From an uncultured bacterium (GTDB taxonomy: Bacteria; Bacillota; Clostridia; Oscillospirales; Oscillospiraceae): 64,000 nucleotides of DNA. Both the position numbers and the translations under genes were made by a program. Position 1 is the first letter of the stretch. Every line of letters begins with the position of its first letter. The DNA lies in the NCBI GenBank assembly GCA_947383145.1, contig CANDCH010000003.1, positions 62,001 through 126,000 on the forward strand, in the 5' to 3' direction. Below, piece by piece: positions 53,680 through 62,161 of the stretch. The notes beneath the pieces are model-generated. The model searched no databases. It was not told where the DNA came from and worked only from the letters and a program-made list of their open reading frames with translations.

Positions 53680-54372
53680 ATGATCTATTCCAGCGAAGTG
53701 GAACGTATGTGCCCGGTGGCGAAGGGGGCGTACCACGGTCCCGCACCCATTCCCGAGGAGGGAAAATGGGTGCAGGCCAAGGAGATCAAGGACGTCTCCG
53801 GCCTGACCCATGGGGTGGGCTGGTGCGCGCCCCAGCAGGGCGCCTGCAAGCTGACCCTGAACGTGAAGGACGGGATCATTGAGGAGGCGCTGGTGGAGAC
53901 CCTGGGCTGCTCCGGCATGACCCATTCCGCAGCCATGGCCAGCGAGATTCTCATCGGCAAGACCCTCCTGGAGGCGCTGAACACCGACCTGGTGTGCGAC
54001 GCCATCAACACCGCCATGCGGGAGCTCTTCCTTCAGATCGTCTACGGCCGCACCCAGACCGCTTTCTCCGAGGGCGGGCTTCCCATCGGCGCCTCCCTGG
54101 AGGACCTGGGCAAGGGCCTGCGCAGCCAGATCGGCACCATGTTCGCCACCAAGGAGAAGGGCCCGCGCTATATGGAGATGGCCGAGGGCTACGTCACCCG
54201 GGTGGCCCTCAACAAGGAGAAGGAGATCATCGGCTACGAGTTCGTCAACCTGGGCCGGATGATGGACTTCATCAAGGACGGCGTGGAGCCCGGCGAGGCC
54301 CTCAAGAAGGCCCAGGGCCATTACGGCCAGTTTGAGAACGCCGATTCTTACATCGACCCCCGCAGGCAGTAA
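53680..54372 (+). CDS. NifU/IscU-like iron-sulfur scaffold protein
   Basis: 230 residues from the ATG at 53680 (AGGAGG upstream). The central part resembles the NifU-N/IscU scaffold fold, with candidate ligand cysteines in GVGWCAPQQGACKLTL and VETLGCSGMTHSAAMASEIL. The C-terminal ~100 residues form an extra region (IVYGRTQTAFSEGGLPIGAS, ENADSYIDPRRQ). It pairs with a GGGtGRT protein 20 bases downstream, an arrangement seen in anaerobes. A shared role in a Fe-S or redox process is inferred; not demonstrated. Confidence 0.85.
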   Translation: MIYSSEVERMCPVAKGAYHGPAPIPEEGKWVQAKEIKDVSGLTHGVGWCAPQQGACKLTLNVKDGIIEEALVETLGCSGMTHSAAMASEILIGKTLLEALNTDLVCDAINTAMRELFLQIVYGRTQTAFSEGGLPIGASLEDLGKGLRSQIGTMFATKEKGPRYMEMAEGYVTRVALNKEKEIIGYEFVNLGRMMDFIKDGVEPGEALKKAQGHYGQFENADSYIDPRRQ

Positions 54373-54392
54373 GAGAAAAGGAGGAGTAGAAA

Positions 54393-55394
54393 ATGGCTCT
54401 GTTTGAAAGCTATGAGCGCCGCATCGGCAAGATCAACGCCGTTCTGAACCAATACGGAATCGCCTCCGTGGAGGAGTGCCGGACCCTGTGCCAGACCGCG
54501 GGCTTCGACCCCTATGAGATCGTCAAGGGCATTCAGCCCATCTGCTTTGAGAACGCCTGCTGGGCCTACTGCGTCGGGGCGGCCATCGCGCTGAAGAAGG
54601 GCGTCAAGTCCGCCGCCGAGGCCGCCGAGGCCATCGGCGAGGGGCTCCAGTCCTTCTGCATCCCCGGCTCCGTGGCGGAGGACCGCAAGGTGGGCCTGGG
54701 TCACGGCAACCTGGGCGCCATGCTCCTGCGGGACGAGACCAAGTGCTTTGCCTTCCTGGCCGGCCACGAGTCCTTTGCCGCCGCCGAGGGGGCCATCGGC
54801 ATTGTGCGCAACGCCAACAAGGCCCGCAAGACCCCCCTTCAGGTCATCCTCAACGGCCTGGGCAAGGACGCCGCCCAGATCATCAGCCGCATCAACGGCT
54901 TCACCTATGTGCAGACCCAGTTTGACTACTACACCGGCGAGCTGAAGGTCGTCCGCGAGATCCCCTATTCCCAGGGCGAGCGGGCCGCCGTGCGCTGCTT
55001 CGGCGCGGACGACGTGCGGGAGGGCGTGGCCGTCATGTGGCATGAGGGCGTGGACGTGTCCATCACGGGCAACTCCACCAACCCCACCCGGTTCCAGCAC
55101 CCCGTGGCGGGCACCTATAAGAAGGAGTGCGTGGAGCAGGGCAAGAAGTACTTCTCCGTGGCCTCCGGCGGCGGCACGGGCCGCACCCTGCACCCCGACA
55201 ACATGGCCGCCGGCCCCGCTTCCTACGGCATGACCGACACCATGGGCCGGATGCACTCCGACGCCCAGTTCGCCGGCAGCTCCTCCGTCCCCGCCCACGT
55301 GGAGATGATGGGCTTCCTGGGCATGGGCAACAACCCCATGGTGGGCGCCACCGTGGCGGTGGCGGTGGCCGTGGCCAACGCCATCAGCAAGTAA
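54393..55394 (+). CDS. GGGtGRT protein
   Basis: 333 residues. It contains the eponymous motif as SVASGGGTGRTLHPDNMAAG at about 253-272, and further glycine-rich segments (GLGHGNLGAMLLRDETKC; GFLGMGNNPMVGATVAVAVA). Cysteines occur at CFENACWAYC and in SFCIPG. This is a conserved family of unknown function of anaerobic bacteria, typically beside a NifU-like scaffold gene as here. No signal peptide. Confidence 0.9.
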   Translation: MALFESYERRIGKINAVLNQYGIASVEECRTLCQTAGFDPYEIVKGIQPICFENACWAYCVGAAIALKKGVKSAAEAAEAIGEGLQSFCIPGSVAEDRKVGLGHGNLGAMLLRDETKCFAFLAGHESFAAAEGAIGIVRNANKARKTPLQVILNGLGKDAAQIISRINGFTYVQTQFDYYTGELKVVREIPYSQGERAAVRCFGADDVREGVAVMWHEGVDVSITGNSTNPTRFQHPVAGTYKKECVEQGKKYFSVASGGGTGRTLHPDNMAAGPASYGMTDTMGRMHSDAQFAGSSSVPAHVEMMGFLGMGNNPMVGATVAVAVAVANAISK

Positions 55395-55415
55395 AGCGCC
55401 GGACGGCGTAAAAAG

Positions 55416-55444
55416 GGAGCGCCGGACCTTCGGTCCGGCGCTCC
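55416..55444 (+). terminator. Terminator hairpin after GGGtGRT gene
   Basis: GGAGCGCCGGACC TTC GGTCCGGCGCTCC, a perfect stem, first of two in series. Confidence 0.7.
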
Positions 55445-55462
55445 ACAAGTGCCTGCCGCTGA

Positions 55463-55496
55463 GAGGGTCCGTGGACGCGTCCACGGGCCCTCTTTT
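55463..55496 (+). terminator. Second terminator after GGGtGRT gene
   Basis: GAGGG.CCGTGGAC and GTCCACGG.CCCTC stem followed by TTTT. The following 55497-55787 carries no convincing gene; a reverse-strand open stretch (55384-55644) has no ribosome site or family resemblance. Confidence 0.85.
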
Positions 55497-55787
55497 CTGC
55501 GCTGCGCCGGATCAGAAGGCCCGCAGAAGCGGCCTGTACCTGGTCCGACCGGGCCAGCCCGCTGGAAAAGGCGGTGGCGGACCCGGCGGCATATCGGCCG
55601 GCGCGCATTTTCTCCGGCGTGTGGGGCTGCCGCTTGGCGTCCATGTCCGGCTCCTCCGCCCGGAACTACTCCCGAACGGGGAAGGGCCCCGCCGTGCCGC
55701 CCTGTTCAGCTTGCCCGCCTTGAAGGCTGTCTGCCGGTTTTCAAAGGCGTTGACAATCAAAACCGAGCGAGAGCAGGGGAAAATCCT

Positions 55788-56771
55788 TCACGCCTCCTCG
55801 GGGTAGGACACCCCCCACTCCCGGCGCAGGGCGGTCATCAGCGCCATCACGTCCACCGTGTAGGGCAGCATCATATCTCCCTCTCCCCGGACCGCAGCCT
55901 CCATGTCGGCCAGCTCGTAGGCCAGGGCTTCGGCGGCGCGTCCGGCCCGGACGGTCTCCCGGGCTCCGGTGGCGGCGTCCACAATGACCGCCTGGTCCGC
56001 CCGGGGGTATTCCATGATCTCGATATAGCCCTTTTCGCAGGAGATCACCGCCCGCTTGGGCTGCTTGGAATGGAGGGATAACGCGGCGGACGCCAGCTGG
56101 CCCTCCCGGTTTGTCATGGCCAGCACGGCGCTCTCGTCCACCCCGGTGGGGGCTTTTCGGACGAAGGACTTCACTTGATCCGGGCAGGACTCCAAAAACA
56201 TCCGGGCCAGGGACAAAGCGTACACCCCGATGTCCAGCAGGGCGCCTCCCGCCAGATTCCGGTTGAAAAACCGATTTTCCATGTCGTAGTCCTTAAAGCT
56301 GCCGAAGTTGAGCTGGATCAGGTTCACCCGGCCCAGCTCCCCCGACGCCAGCCGCTCCCGCAGCGCCCGGTAAAGGGGCATGTGGTAGATGGTCATGGCC
56401 TCCGCCAGCACCACGCCGTGGGACCGGGCCAGCTTCACCGCCCGGTCCAGCTCCTGGCTGTTGAGGGTGATGGACTTCTCGCACAGCACGTGCTTACCGT
56501 GGGAGAGTGCCTGTTCCAGATAGGCCATATGGGTGTTGTGGGGGGTGGCGAGGTAGATGGCGTCGATGTCCGGGTCGGTAAACATCTCGTGATAGCTGGC
56601 GTATACTTTTTTTACGCCGTACCGTTGGGCGAAGGCCGCCGCCTTTTCCTGGGTGCGGCTGCCCACTCCGTCCAGCGTGCGGCCCGTGGTCTGGAAGGTC
56701 TGGGCCATCTCGTTGGCGATGACCCCGGCGCCCAGCACGGCCCAGCGAAGCTGCCTGCTGCCGTCAAACAT
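55788..56771 (-). CDS. Gfo/Idh/MocA-family oxidoreductase
   Basis: 327 residues. NAD(P)-binding fold RWAVLGAGVIANEMAQTF, and the family's catalytic EKS/EKP-type sequence HGKHVLCEKSITLNSQE, plus LAGGALLDIGVYALSLARM. These enzymes oxidise or reduce sugars, inositols or related compounds; the substrate is not evident. Single-gene unit with promoter at 56822-56851. Confidence 0.93.
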   Translation of the reverse strand: MFDGSRQLRWAVLGAGVIANEMAQTFQTTGRTLDGVGSRTQEKAAAFAQRYGVKKVYASYHEMFTDPDIDAIYLATPHNTHMAYLEQALSHGKHVLCEKSITLNSQELDRAVKLARSHGVVLAEAMTIYHMPLYRALRERLASGELGRVNLIQLNFGSFKDYDMENRFFNRNLAGGALLDIGVYALSLARMFLESCPDQVKSFVRKAPTGVDESAVLAMTNREGQLASAALSLHSKQPKRAVISCEKGYIEIMEYPRADQAVIVDAATGARETVRAGRAAEALAYELADMEAAVRGEGDMMLPYTVDVMALMTALRREWGVSYPEEA

Positions 56772-56821
56772 GGCAAATCCCTGCCTTTCCTGTTTTGCCG
56801 CCTTCCGGCGGTGTGTTCTCT

Positions 56822-56851
56822 ATTTTATCACACCCGCTTCTTTTTCAGCAA
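56822..56851 (-). promoter_or_regulatory. Promoter of oxidoreductase gene
   Basis: Reverse strand TTGCTG (56846-56851), 18 bases, TAAAAT (56822-56827). The remaining 56852-57220 is without a gene; no clear promoter for the downstream gene was found. Confidence 0.6.
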
Positions 56852-57220
56852 GCCCAACAGCATCGCGCCCGCGATGCAGGCGGGCGGGACATGGAGGGAG
56901 CCGGGGGCGGCGAAGGGATGGCGCTGGGGCGGGGCAGACCGGTGGCGCGCGTGGCGGCGAGATTATATTTGTCTGAAAATGTCCCCGGCCGGACGGGCTT
57001 GAACATAATAAATCAGGGATGGAAACGGGAGGAAGCGGCGCGGACTCCCGCGCTTTGCGGAGGGAGGCGTTTGCGCGGCGGAGCCGGTAGGGAGGGCCGG
57101 TCCTCCAGGTATCGTCAGTGCGGTTGAAAAAGCGCGCCGGCGTTTGACTGTTAAAGGAGCGTGAGGCTGAGTGTTTTGAATTCCGATTCCGCGATCTATT
57201 TGGAAAGGGAGGCTGTTCAG

Positions 57221-59029
57221 ATGGAACAGGAGAGAAAGAAACGGCGGGAAAATGTTGCGGCCGGTATTGTGGGTGCGCTGATCGGCTCTCTGGCGGGAGT
57301 GATCTGCACCCTGGTCATCGGCCAGCTGGGCTATGTGGCGTCTGTCTCCGGCCTGGTGATGGCGGTGGGGGCGCTTAAGGGCTATGAGGCGCTGGGAGGA
57401 CGGCTGAGCAAAAAGGGGGCGGTGATCTCCTGCGTCCTCATCCTGGCGATGACCTGGCTGGCCCACCGGCTCACCTGGGCGATGGCCCTGTCCGCGGAGC
57501 TGGAGGCCAATGTGTTTGAGTGCTTCCGGGCGGTTCCCGCCCTGCTGGAGGCGGGGGTGCTGGAGGGGCCGGCCTACTGGGGCGACCTGGCGATGCTGTA
57601 CCTGTTCACCCTGCTGGGGGCGGTGCCCACCATTCTGGGCGGGCTGCGCAGCGCCGACCTGCCGGACCTGCCCCAGGGAACGGCGGTCCCCGGCGGCCCG
57701 GGGGAGGGCGGGGCGGACGCCATGTTTTATCCCGGAAGCGTGGCCTGGATGCGCCCCCTGCGGCTGTCCAGCGCGCTGTCCATGTTTGTGGGGCTGGTTC
57801 CTGCGGTGGCTCTGATGTTTGCCAGCGCCGCCGGAGGGACCCCGCTGACCCTCACCCTGTCGGCCATGGGCTGCCTGATTTCCGCCGTGGTGATGATGTG
57901 TCTGGCTCTGCCCAAAATTCAGCTGTGCAATCAGTCCATGACGCTGATGGCGCGCAGCGGCGGGACGGTGTGGAAGGTGACGCTACCCATGCTGAACGCC
58001 GCCGATACATACCGTTTCACCACAAAGACCGGGGCCATCCGGGCCATCCGCTGGGAGACGCTGAGCGAGGGGGAGCGGGAGCAGCTCAAGGTGTCGGTCC
58101 GGCGGGCCATCGCGCTGCTGTCCAGCGGACAGGTGATGCCGGGCAGCGCCCTGAGCATGGCGGTGCTGCCGCTGACCGGACTGCGTATCGACAGGGAGAC
58201 CCCCTGGGCCTGGAAGGGCGTGTACTCCGCCGGAGGCGGCCGTGAGAAGAAAATTTCCATTCCCAAGGCGTTTCAAGGCTTTGCGCCCGCTCCCGGGCTG
58301 GAGCCCGTTCAGAACCCCGTCCCCGCCCGCTGGGGCCTGCTGGGCCTGGCGGCGGCGCTGGCGGCGGTGTTGGGGCTGGCCGGGGCTGGGCTGGGGCTGC
58401 GGCTGGACGGCGGCTTTGCCCACGGCGCGCCCGGTCCCGCGCCCTCTCCCACGGCGGTCCAGACCGCCGAACCCACCCCCACCCCCACGCCTGATCCTCA
58501 GGCCCTGTTTCATGTGGCGTCGGAGCTGGGCTATGAGCTCACCGCCGTGGGCTATATCAAGGCCCCGGAGGGGATGTTCGGCGGCGAGGCCTATGTGGAC
58601 GCCCATGTGCCCTACAGCGGGGAGCCCGTCTACCTGGAGGACGGCTATGCCATCCGCTCCGCCGCCCACGGCATGGAGGTGACGGTGAAGGTGGTTGAGA
58701 GCGGCGGGAACGCGGCGGACGTGGTGGAACAGGCCTATGAGCAGCTGGCCGATGCCGGTACGGATTTTTATGAGGACGGCGTGTATGAGAGCCATTATTT
58801 CCAGGAGTATGATATCGCCGTCAAGCAGGTGACGTATTTTGAGGAGGACCGCACCAAGGTCCGGGTGGCGGTGCTGTACGCCGACTATAAGCAGGACGGG
58901 TATTACCTCTCCGCTTCCATTGTCTATCAGCCGGAGCGGATGGACGGGGATTATCCGGCGCTGCTGGCGGAGCTCAGCGACGCCTATGGGCTGTCCCTGC
59001 CGGAGATCGAGCCCATGGATCAGGGCTAA
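57221..59029 (+). CDS. Large uncharacterised membrane protein with C-terminal outer domain
   Basis: 602 residues from the ATG at 57221, which has GGGAGG eight bases upstream; an earlier in-frame start adds 20 unlikely residues. About seven membrane helices occupy ~13-255 (GIVGALIGSLAGVICTLVIG, GAVISCVLILAMTWLAHRL, LSMFVGLVPAVALMFASAA, and others), then a soluble segment ~265-375, another helix (WGLLGLAAALAAVLGLAGAG), a PTPTPTPDPQ-type linker and an outer domain of ~140 residues. Family not recognised. It is followed 33 bases later by a smaller membrane protein. Confidence 0.75.
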   Translation: MEQERKKRRENVAAGIVGALIGSLAGVICTLVIGQLGYVASVSGLVMAVGALKGYEALGGRLSKKGAVISCVLILAMTWLAHRLTWAMALSAELEANVFECFRAVPALLEAGVLEGPAYWGDLAMLYLFTLLGAVPTILGGLRSADLPDLPQGTAVPGGPGEGGADAMFYPGSVAWMRPLRLSSALSMFVGLVPAVALMFASAAGGTPLTLTLSAMGCLISAVVMMCLALPKIQLCNQSMTLMARSGGTVWKVTLPMLNAADTYRFTTKTGAIRAIRWETLSEGEREQLKVSVRRAIALLSSGQVMPGSALSMAVLPLTGLRIDRETPWAWKGVYSAGGGREKKISIPKAFQGFAPAPGLEPVQNPVPARWGLLGLAAALAAVLGLAGAGLGLRLDGGFAHGAPGPAPSPTAVQTAEPTPTPTPDPQALFHVASELGYELTAVGYIKAPEGMFGGEAYVDAHVPYSGEPVYLEDGYAIRSAAHGMEVTVKVVESGGNAADVVEQAYEQLADAGTDFYEDGVYESHYFQEYDIAVKQVTYFEEDRTKVRVAVLYADYKQDGYYLSASIVYQPERMDGDYPALLAELSDAYGLSLPEIEPMDQG

Positions 59030-59062
59030 GCGGTTCCAGTGAATGGTAAGGAGGAATTTGAA

Positions 59063-59737
59063 ATGGGAAATTTTTTGGAGAAGATCAGCCGGACCGGGCT
59101 GATTCTGATGCTGATTGGCGCGGTGCTGCTGGGCGTGTCCCTGGGGGACGCCGTCACCTCGTTCAAGGAGGCCAAGAGCTTTGAGCAGGTGCTGGAAAGC
59201 GGCGCGGTTCCCGGCGATCATGTGGCGGGGCGGGTGCCCTATCTGATGGATGTCTTTGCCGATATGCAGACCTGGACGGAGGACACCAAAACCCACGCGG
59301 TTTCCGGAAAGAGAACCACCTTTCAGTATTATGTCCTGCCTGCCGGGGAGGGCTATTTCGGATTGACCGTTTCCGCCAAAAACTTTGACGCGGCCAATAA
59401 GCTGGTGAAGCAGACCTATGCCTATCTGCTGGAGGGCGGTGCGGCCCCCTCGGCGGAGCTGACGGCGGACGCCCGGGTGGCGGTGATGGACCGGGAGCTG
59501 GCGGAGCTGTTCCGGCAGGATCTGAGGGAGTACTACGGCTATACCGACGAGGATATCGAGGCGCTGGGCACGCCGCTGATGGTGGAGCCCCGGGCCTTTG
59601 ATACCATCCGCATTGTCTGCGCGGTGGGGGCGGCGGCGCTGCTCATTGGGGCAGTGGTACAGGTGCGCCGCTGGCGGAAGGTGAGCGGCGTCATTCGGGC
59701 GGCCAAGCAGGCGGTCCAGGGCCCTGAGCTGGACTGA
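59063..59737 (+). CDS. Uncharacterised bitopic membrane protein
   Basis: 224 residues from the ATG at 59063 (AAGGAGG eight bases before). One helix near the N-terminus (LILMLIGAVLLGVSLGDAV), a central extracytoplasmic region with TTFQYYVLPAGEGYFGLTVS, and a second helix near ~180 (IVCAVGAAALLIGAVVQVRR). Family not recognised. Probably in an operon with the preceding gene. Confidence 0.72.
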   Translation: MGNFLEKISRTGLILMLIGAVLLGVSLGDAVTSFKEAKSFEQVLESGAVPGDHVAGRVPYLMDVFADMQTWTEDTKTHAVSGKRTTFQYYVLPAGEGYFGLTVSAKNFDAANKLVKQTYAYLLEGGAAPSAELTADARVAVMDRELAELFRQDLREYYGYTDEDIEALGTPLMVEPRAFDTIRIVCAVGAAALLIGAVVQVRRWRKVSGVIRAAKQAVQGPELD

Positions 59738-59746
59738 GGCATGGAG

Positions 59747-59785
59747 CGCCTCCCGCGGAGCGGCTGTCCGCTCCGGCGGGAGGCG
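59747..59785 (+). terminator. Terminator-like hairpin after membrane-protein pair
   Basis: CGCCTCCCGC pairs with GCGGGAGGCG around an inner GGAGCGG/CCGCTCC-type stem, ten bases after the stop. From 59786 to 60030 nothing further is recognised. Confidence 0.65.
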
Positions 59786-60033
59786 TTCCGGCAGAGTGGA
59801 GGGCGCATTGCCCGGAGTGCGGCGCAGATTTTTCGCCGTCTGACGCTTCGGGGTGCGGGCCGGACCGCGCCGCCGCCGTTTGGCCGTTCTACATGCCCCC
59901 GAAGCGCCGCCGGGCCGTGAGGGAAGCGCGGTATCCCTTGCGTGCCGCGGAGGGCCGCGCTTTTTCAGACCTTGAATGGTGTGGAAGCAATTGGGGGAAA
60001 AGAAAAACTTTGAGAATTATTGAGAAACATTGA

Positions 60034-60177
60034 CAAGAGAGCATTTGTCAAGGGACTTTCACCCAAAAGATGAAAGTCCCCGATAAATGAAAATTTGCTT
60101 ACAGGATTGTTTTCCAAGAGGGCATTTGTCAAGGGCAATTTCACCTAAAATGAAAGCACCCCAATAAACTAAACTTT
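60034..60177. repeat. Two imperfect direct repeats of ~63 bp
   Basis: 60034-60096 and 60115-60177 share AAGAG(A/G)GCATTTGTCAAGGG and the following hairpin-forming TTTCACC...AAATGAAAG block. In the first copy GGGACTTTCA and TGAAAGTCCC form a perfect 10-base stem. AT-rich, unlike the surroundings; borders the isomerase gene at 60191 and probably part of an acquired segment. Confidence 0.7.
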
Positions 60178-60190
60178 TTGTAGAAAATAT

Positions 60191-60823
60191 TTATCCATTG
60201 TGTCTGTCTTTTATCCAACGAAGGATATCCTGATTCTTTCCATTATTCAGAATATAGTTGACTACATTCTGCCTGTTCAATGCCTTGTTTACTAAGCCCT
60301 TATCCAAACGGTTTAACAGGTCAACCATAGGAAATTTTGATAACAACTGGATTGAATTTAGTATTGCCATGTCTTTCGTCTTTCTTGCTGCCTCTTTTGC
60401 GGGATAACCGATTCCAAATGGTTGTTCAAATAAAGCCGCGAGTATATACCTCAGATTCAATTCTCCCGCCCATCCATAATTTAATCCTAGAGGTACTGAT
60501 ATTGCATTCCCGGCGTTAATACGCCCAAAGAGGAACGCATCTTGTGCAGTTGGTGTATAGCCGCACAGAACCCCTGGCATATTATTACAAGCGAGCATCA
60601 TTCCTTGTCCCGAGGAACATCCTGTAACGATAAAGTCCACTGCATTACTCGCCAACAACAGTCCTATTTCGATGGATATTTCGACATATGAATATCCATC
60701 CGATTCATTTTCAAAACAGCCAAAGTTTATAATTTCATTCCGGGCATCTGCTCTTTTTGTCAGCTCATATAGTAGTTGATTTTTTGATGTTTGAGAACTT
60801 GCCTGTATTATGCCTACTATCAT
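60191..60823 (-). CDS. RpiB/LacAB-family sugar-phosphate isomerase
   Basis: 210 residues from the ATG at 60821-60823 (GGAGG seven bases upstream). Residues ~45-150 match the RpiB/LacA/LacB fold: FIVTGCSSGQGMMLACNN, CGYTPTAQDAFLFGRINA and GNAISVPLGLNYGWAGELNL. These enzymes interconvert aldose and ketose phosphates. The extra ~60 C-terminal residues are charged and helical. The gene is strikingly AT-rich against its GC-rich neighbours, which points to transfer. Possible promoter at 60889-60917. Confidence 0.87.
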   Translation of the reverse strand: MIVGIIQASSQTSKNQLLYELTKRADARNEIINFGCFENESDGYSYVEISIEIGLLLASNAVDFIVTGCSSGQGMMLACNNMPGVLCGYTPTAQDAFLFGRINAGNAISVPLGLNYGWAGELNLRYILAALFEQPFGIGYPAKEAARKTKDMAILNSIQLLSKFPMVDLLNRLDKGLVNKALNRQNVVNYILNNGKNQDILRWIKDRHNG

Positions 60824-60888
60824 CAGTACACCTCCAAAGATATAAAACATCGTTTCAACAGATTCCATTTGCCGATTGATGCAAGCAA

Positions 60889-60917
60889 AGTTTACCACCA
60901 TCGCGAACGAAATTCAA
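60889..60917 (-). promoter_or_regulatory. Possible promoter of isomerase gene
   Basis: Reverse strand TTGAAT (60912-60917), 17 bases, TAAACT (60889-60894). Confidence 0.45.
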
Positions 60918-60939
60918 CTCCTCATTTTAGGTGCTGATA

Positions 60940-61330
60940 GTAGTAGAAAGCAATGCCCCGGTATATACCCGGCGCAGCTTGTTGGGGGGCCGATGGCCCC
61001 CAAGTCCCCAGTGCATCGGCGCAGCTCCGCCCGATGCACAAGCCGCCGTTGGCGCCTGCTGGCCTATCCATTACTGGGCAGGGAAGGGACGCCCAGCGGG
61101 CCTCCCTCGGAGAGCGCACGACTGCCGCAGGCAGTACCGCCGTCCGCTTGCGGATGGTGAGTAAGTGCGCTCTTCAAGAGGGCCGGCAAAGAGAACGGAG
61201 CGCCCAGACCATCCCCGGACGCTCCCGCTTCGGCTCCCTCCTGCTGGTCGATCACCGCCCCTCCAGCCTGTGTCACTTTGCCACAAATGAACCTCAGTCA
61301 ACGTGTAGTAGTGGTCTGGTGAAACCACCC
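60940..61330. other. Non-coding GC-rich segment with strong hairpins
   Basis: Two close palindromes, TTGGGGG..CCCCCAA (60982-61003) and GTGCATCGG..CCGATGCAC (61011-61039), stand at one end. No frame has a ribosome site or family resemblance on either strand. The abrupt switch from the AT-rich isomerase gene to this sequence suggests the remnant of a mobile element, but no transposase, integrase or relaxase was recognised. 61331-61468 holds nothing clear. Confidence 0.4.
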
Positions 61331-61468
61331 TTTAAATAGTAACTCTCATGACAGATTTATCAGCAAAGTGCGGAAGTATTTGGGACTTGATTGAGCCGAC
61401 GCCCGCCATATTGCGCGATTATGGTAAAAGCGGCGTACCTCTCCCTTGGGGCCCGCCTATTACTGGGA

Positions 61469-61708
61469 TCAAAGCTGCCGGTACATGGCCTCCGCGTCCG
61501 CCTTGCCGACGATATCGGCGGTGGAAACCACCTCTACCCGGATGAGCTTCTCCCCAAATTTCAGTTCCAGCACGTCGCCGGCCTTTACGTCATAGGACGC
61601 CTTCACCGGCCGGCCGTTGGCGGCCACCCGCCCAGCGTCGCAGGCCTCGTTGGCCACGGTGCGCCGCTTGATGAGCCGGGAGACCTTCAACCATTTGTCA
61701 AGCCGCAT
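61469..61708 (-). CDS. rqcP: S4-domain RNA-binding protein RqcP
   Basis: 79 residues from the ATG at 61706-61708 (GGAGG seven bases upstream). The S4 motif MRLDKWLKVSRLIKRRTVAN and AGRVAANGRPVKASYDVKAG is that of the RqcP/YabO (Hsp15-like) family, which helps stalled-ribosome rescue by RqcH tailing. Commonly found next to hup and mazG, as here. Confidence 0.93.
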   Translation of the reverse strand: MRLDKWLKVSRLIKRRTVANEACDAGRVAANGRPVKASYDVKAGDVLELKFGEKLIRVEVVSTADIVGKADAEAMYRQL

Positions 61709-61772
61709 AGCATAACCTCCTGAAATGATGCAAAATGAGGCAGGGCCCGTGCCCTGCCTCACCGAAGGGATG

Positions 61773-62048
61773 TCAGCCCGCCACAGTATCCTTCAGGGCC
61801 TTGCCGGCCTTGAACACGGGGATACGGGACGCGGGAATCTCAATCGGCTCCTTGGTGTGGGGGTTGCGGCCCATGCGGGCGGAGCGGGATTTCACCTCAA
61901 AAGAGCCGAAGCCCACCAGCTGCACCTTTTCGCCCTGAACCAGAGACTCGGTGATGGCATCCACAACGGCGGCAATGGCGGCGTCGGAATCCTTCTTAGA
62001 CAGGCCGGTTTTTTCCGCCACAGCGGCGATCAGTTCAGTTTTGTTCAT
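61773..62048 (-). CDS. hup: HU-type DNA-binding protein
   Basis: 91 residues. [20 protein letters not shown] and the DNA-arm sequence [20 protein letters not shown] are diagnostic of bacterial HU, which bends and compacts DNA. AGGAGGAAGAG ribosome site. Followed by rqcP 64 bases downstream. Confidence 0.97.
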   Translation of the reverse strand: MNKTELIAAVAEKTGLSKKDSDAAIAAVVDAITESLVQGEKVQLVGFGSFEVKSRSARMGRNPHTKEPIEIPASRIPVFKAGKALKDTVAG

Positions 62049-62161
62049 AATTTCTCTTCCTCCTAAAAATGGTGTAAGGCGAAGCGCATGGACGCGCCCT
62101 CCTATCAGCGGCAGCGCCGCTCATCTATCTTAAAGCGCGGCGTGGCGCTGTAAGTGTTATG

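Noticed and set aside
50559-53681. Open frame of 1040 codons on the minus strand
   Set aside because: Antisense to the chromate transporter and chemoreceptor genes, which are both convincing.
55384-55644. Reverse-strand 86-codon frame after the GGGtGRT gene
   Set aside because: No ribosome site, runs through a terminator and lacks any recognisable family; may be a decayed gene end but this cannot be supported.
61064-61328. Short reverse-strand frames in the hairpin segment
   Set aside because: Two overlapping frames in different phases, neither with a ribosome site nor any family resemblance.
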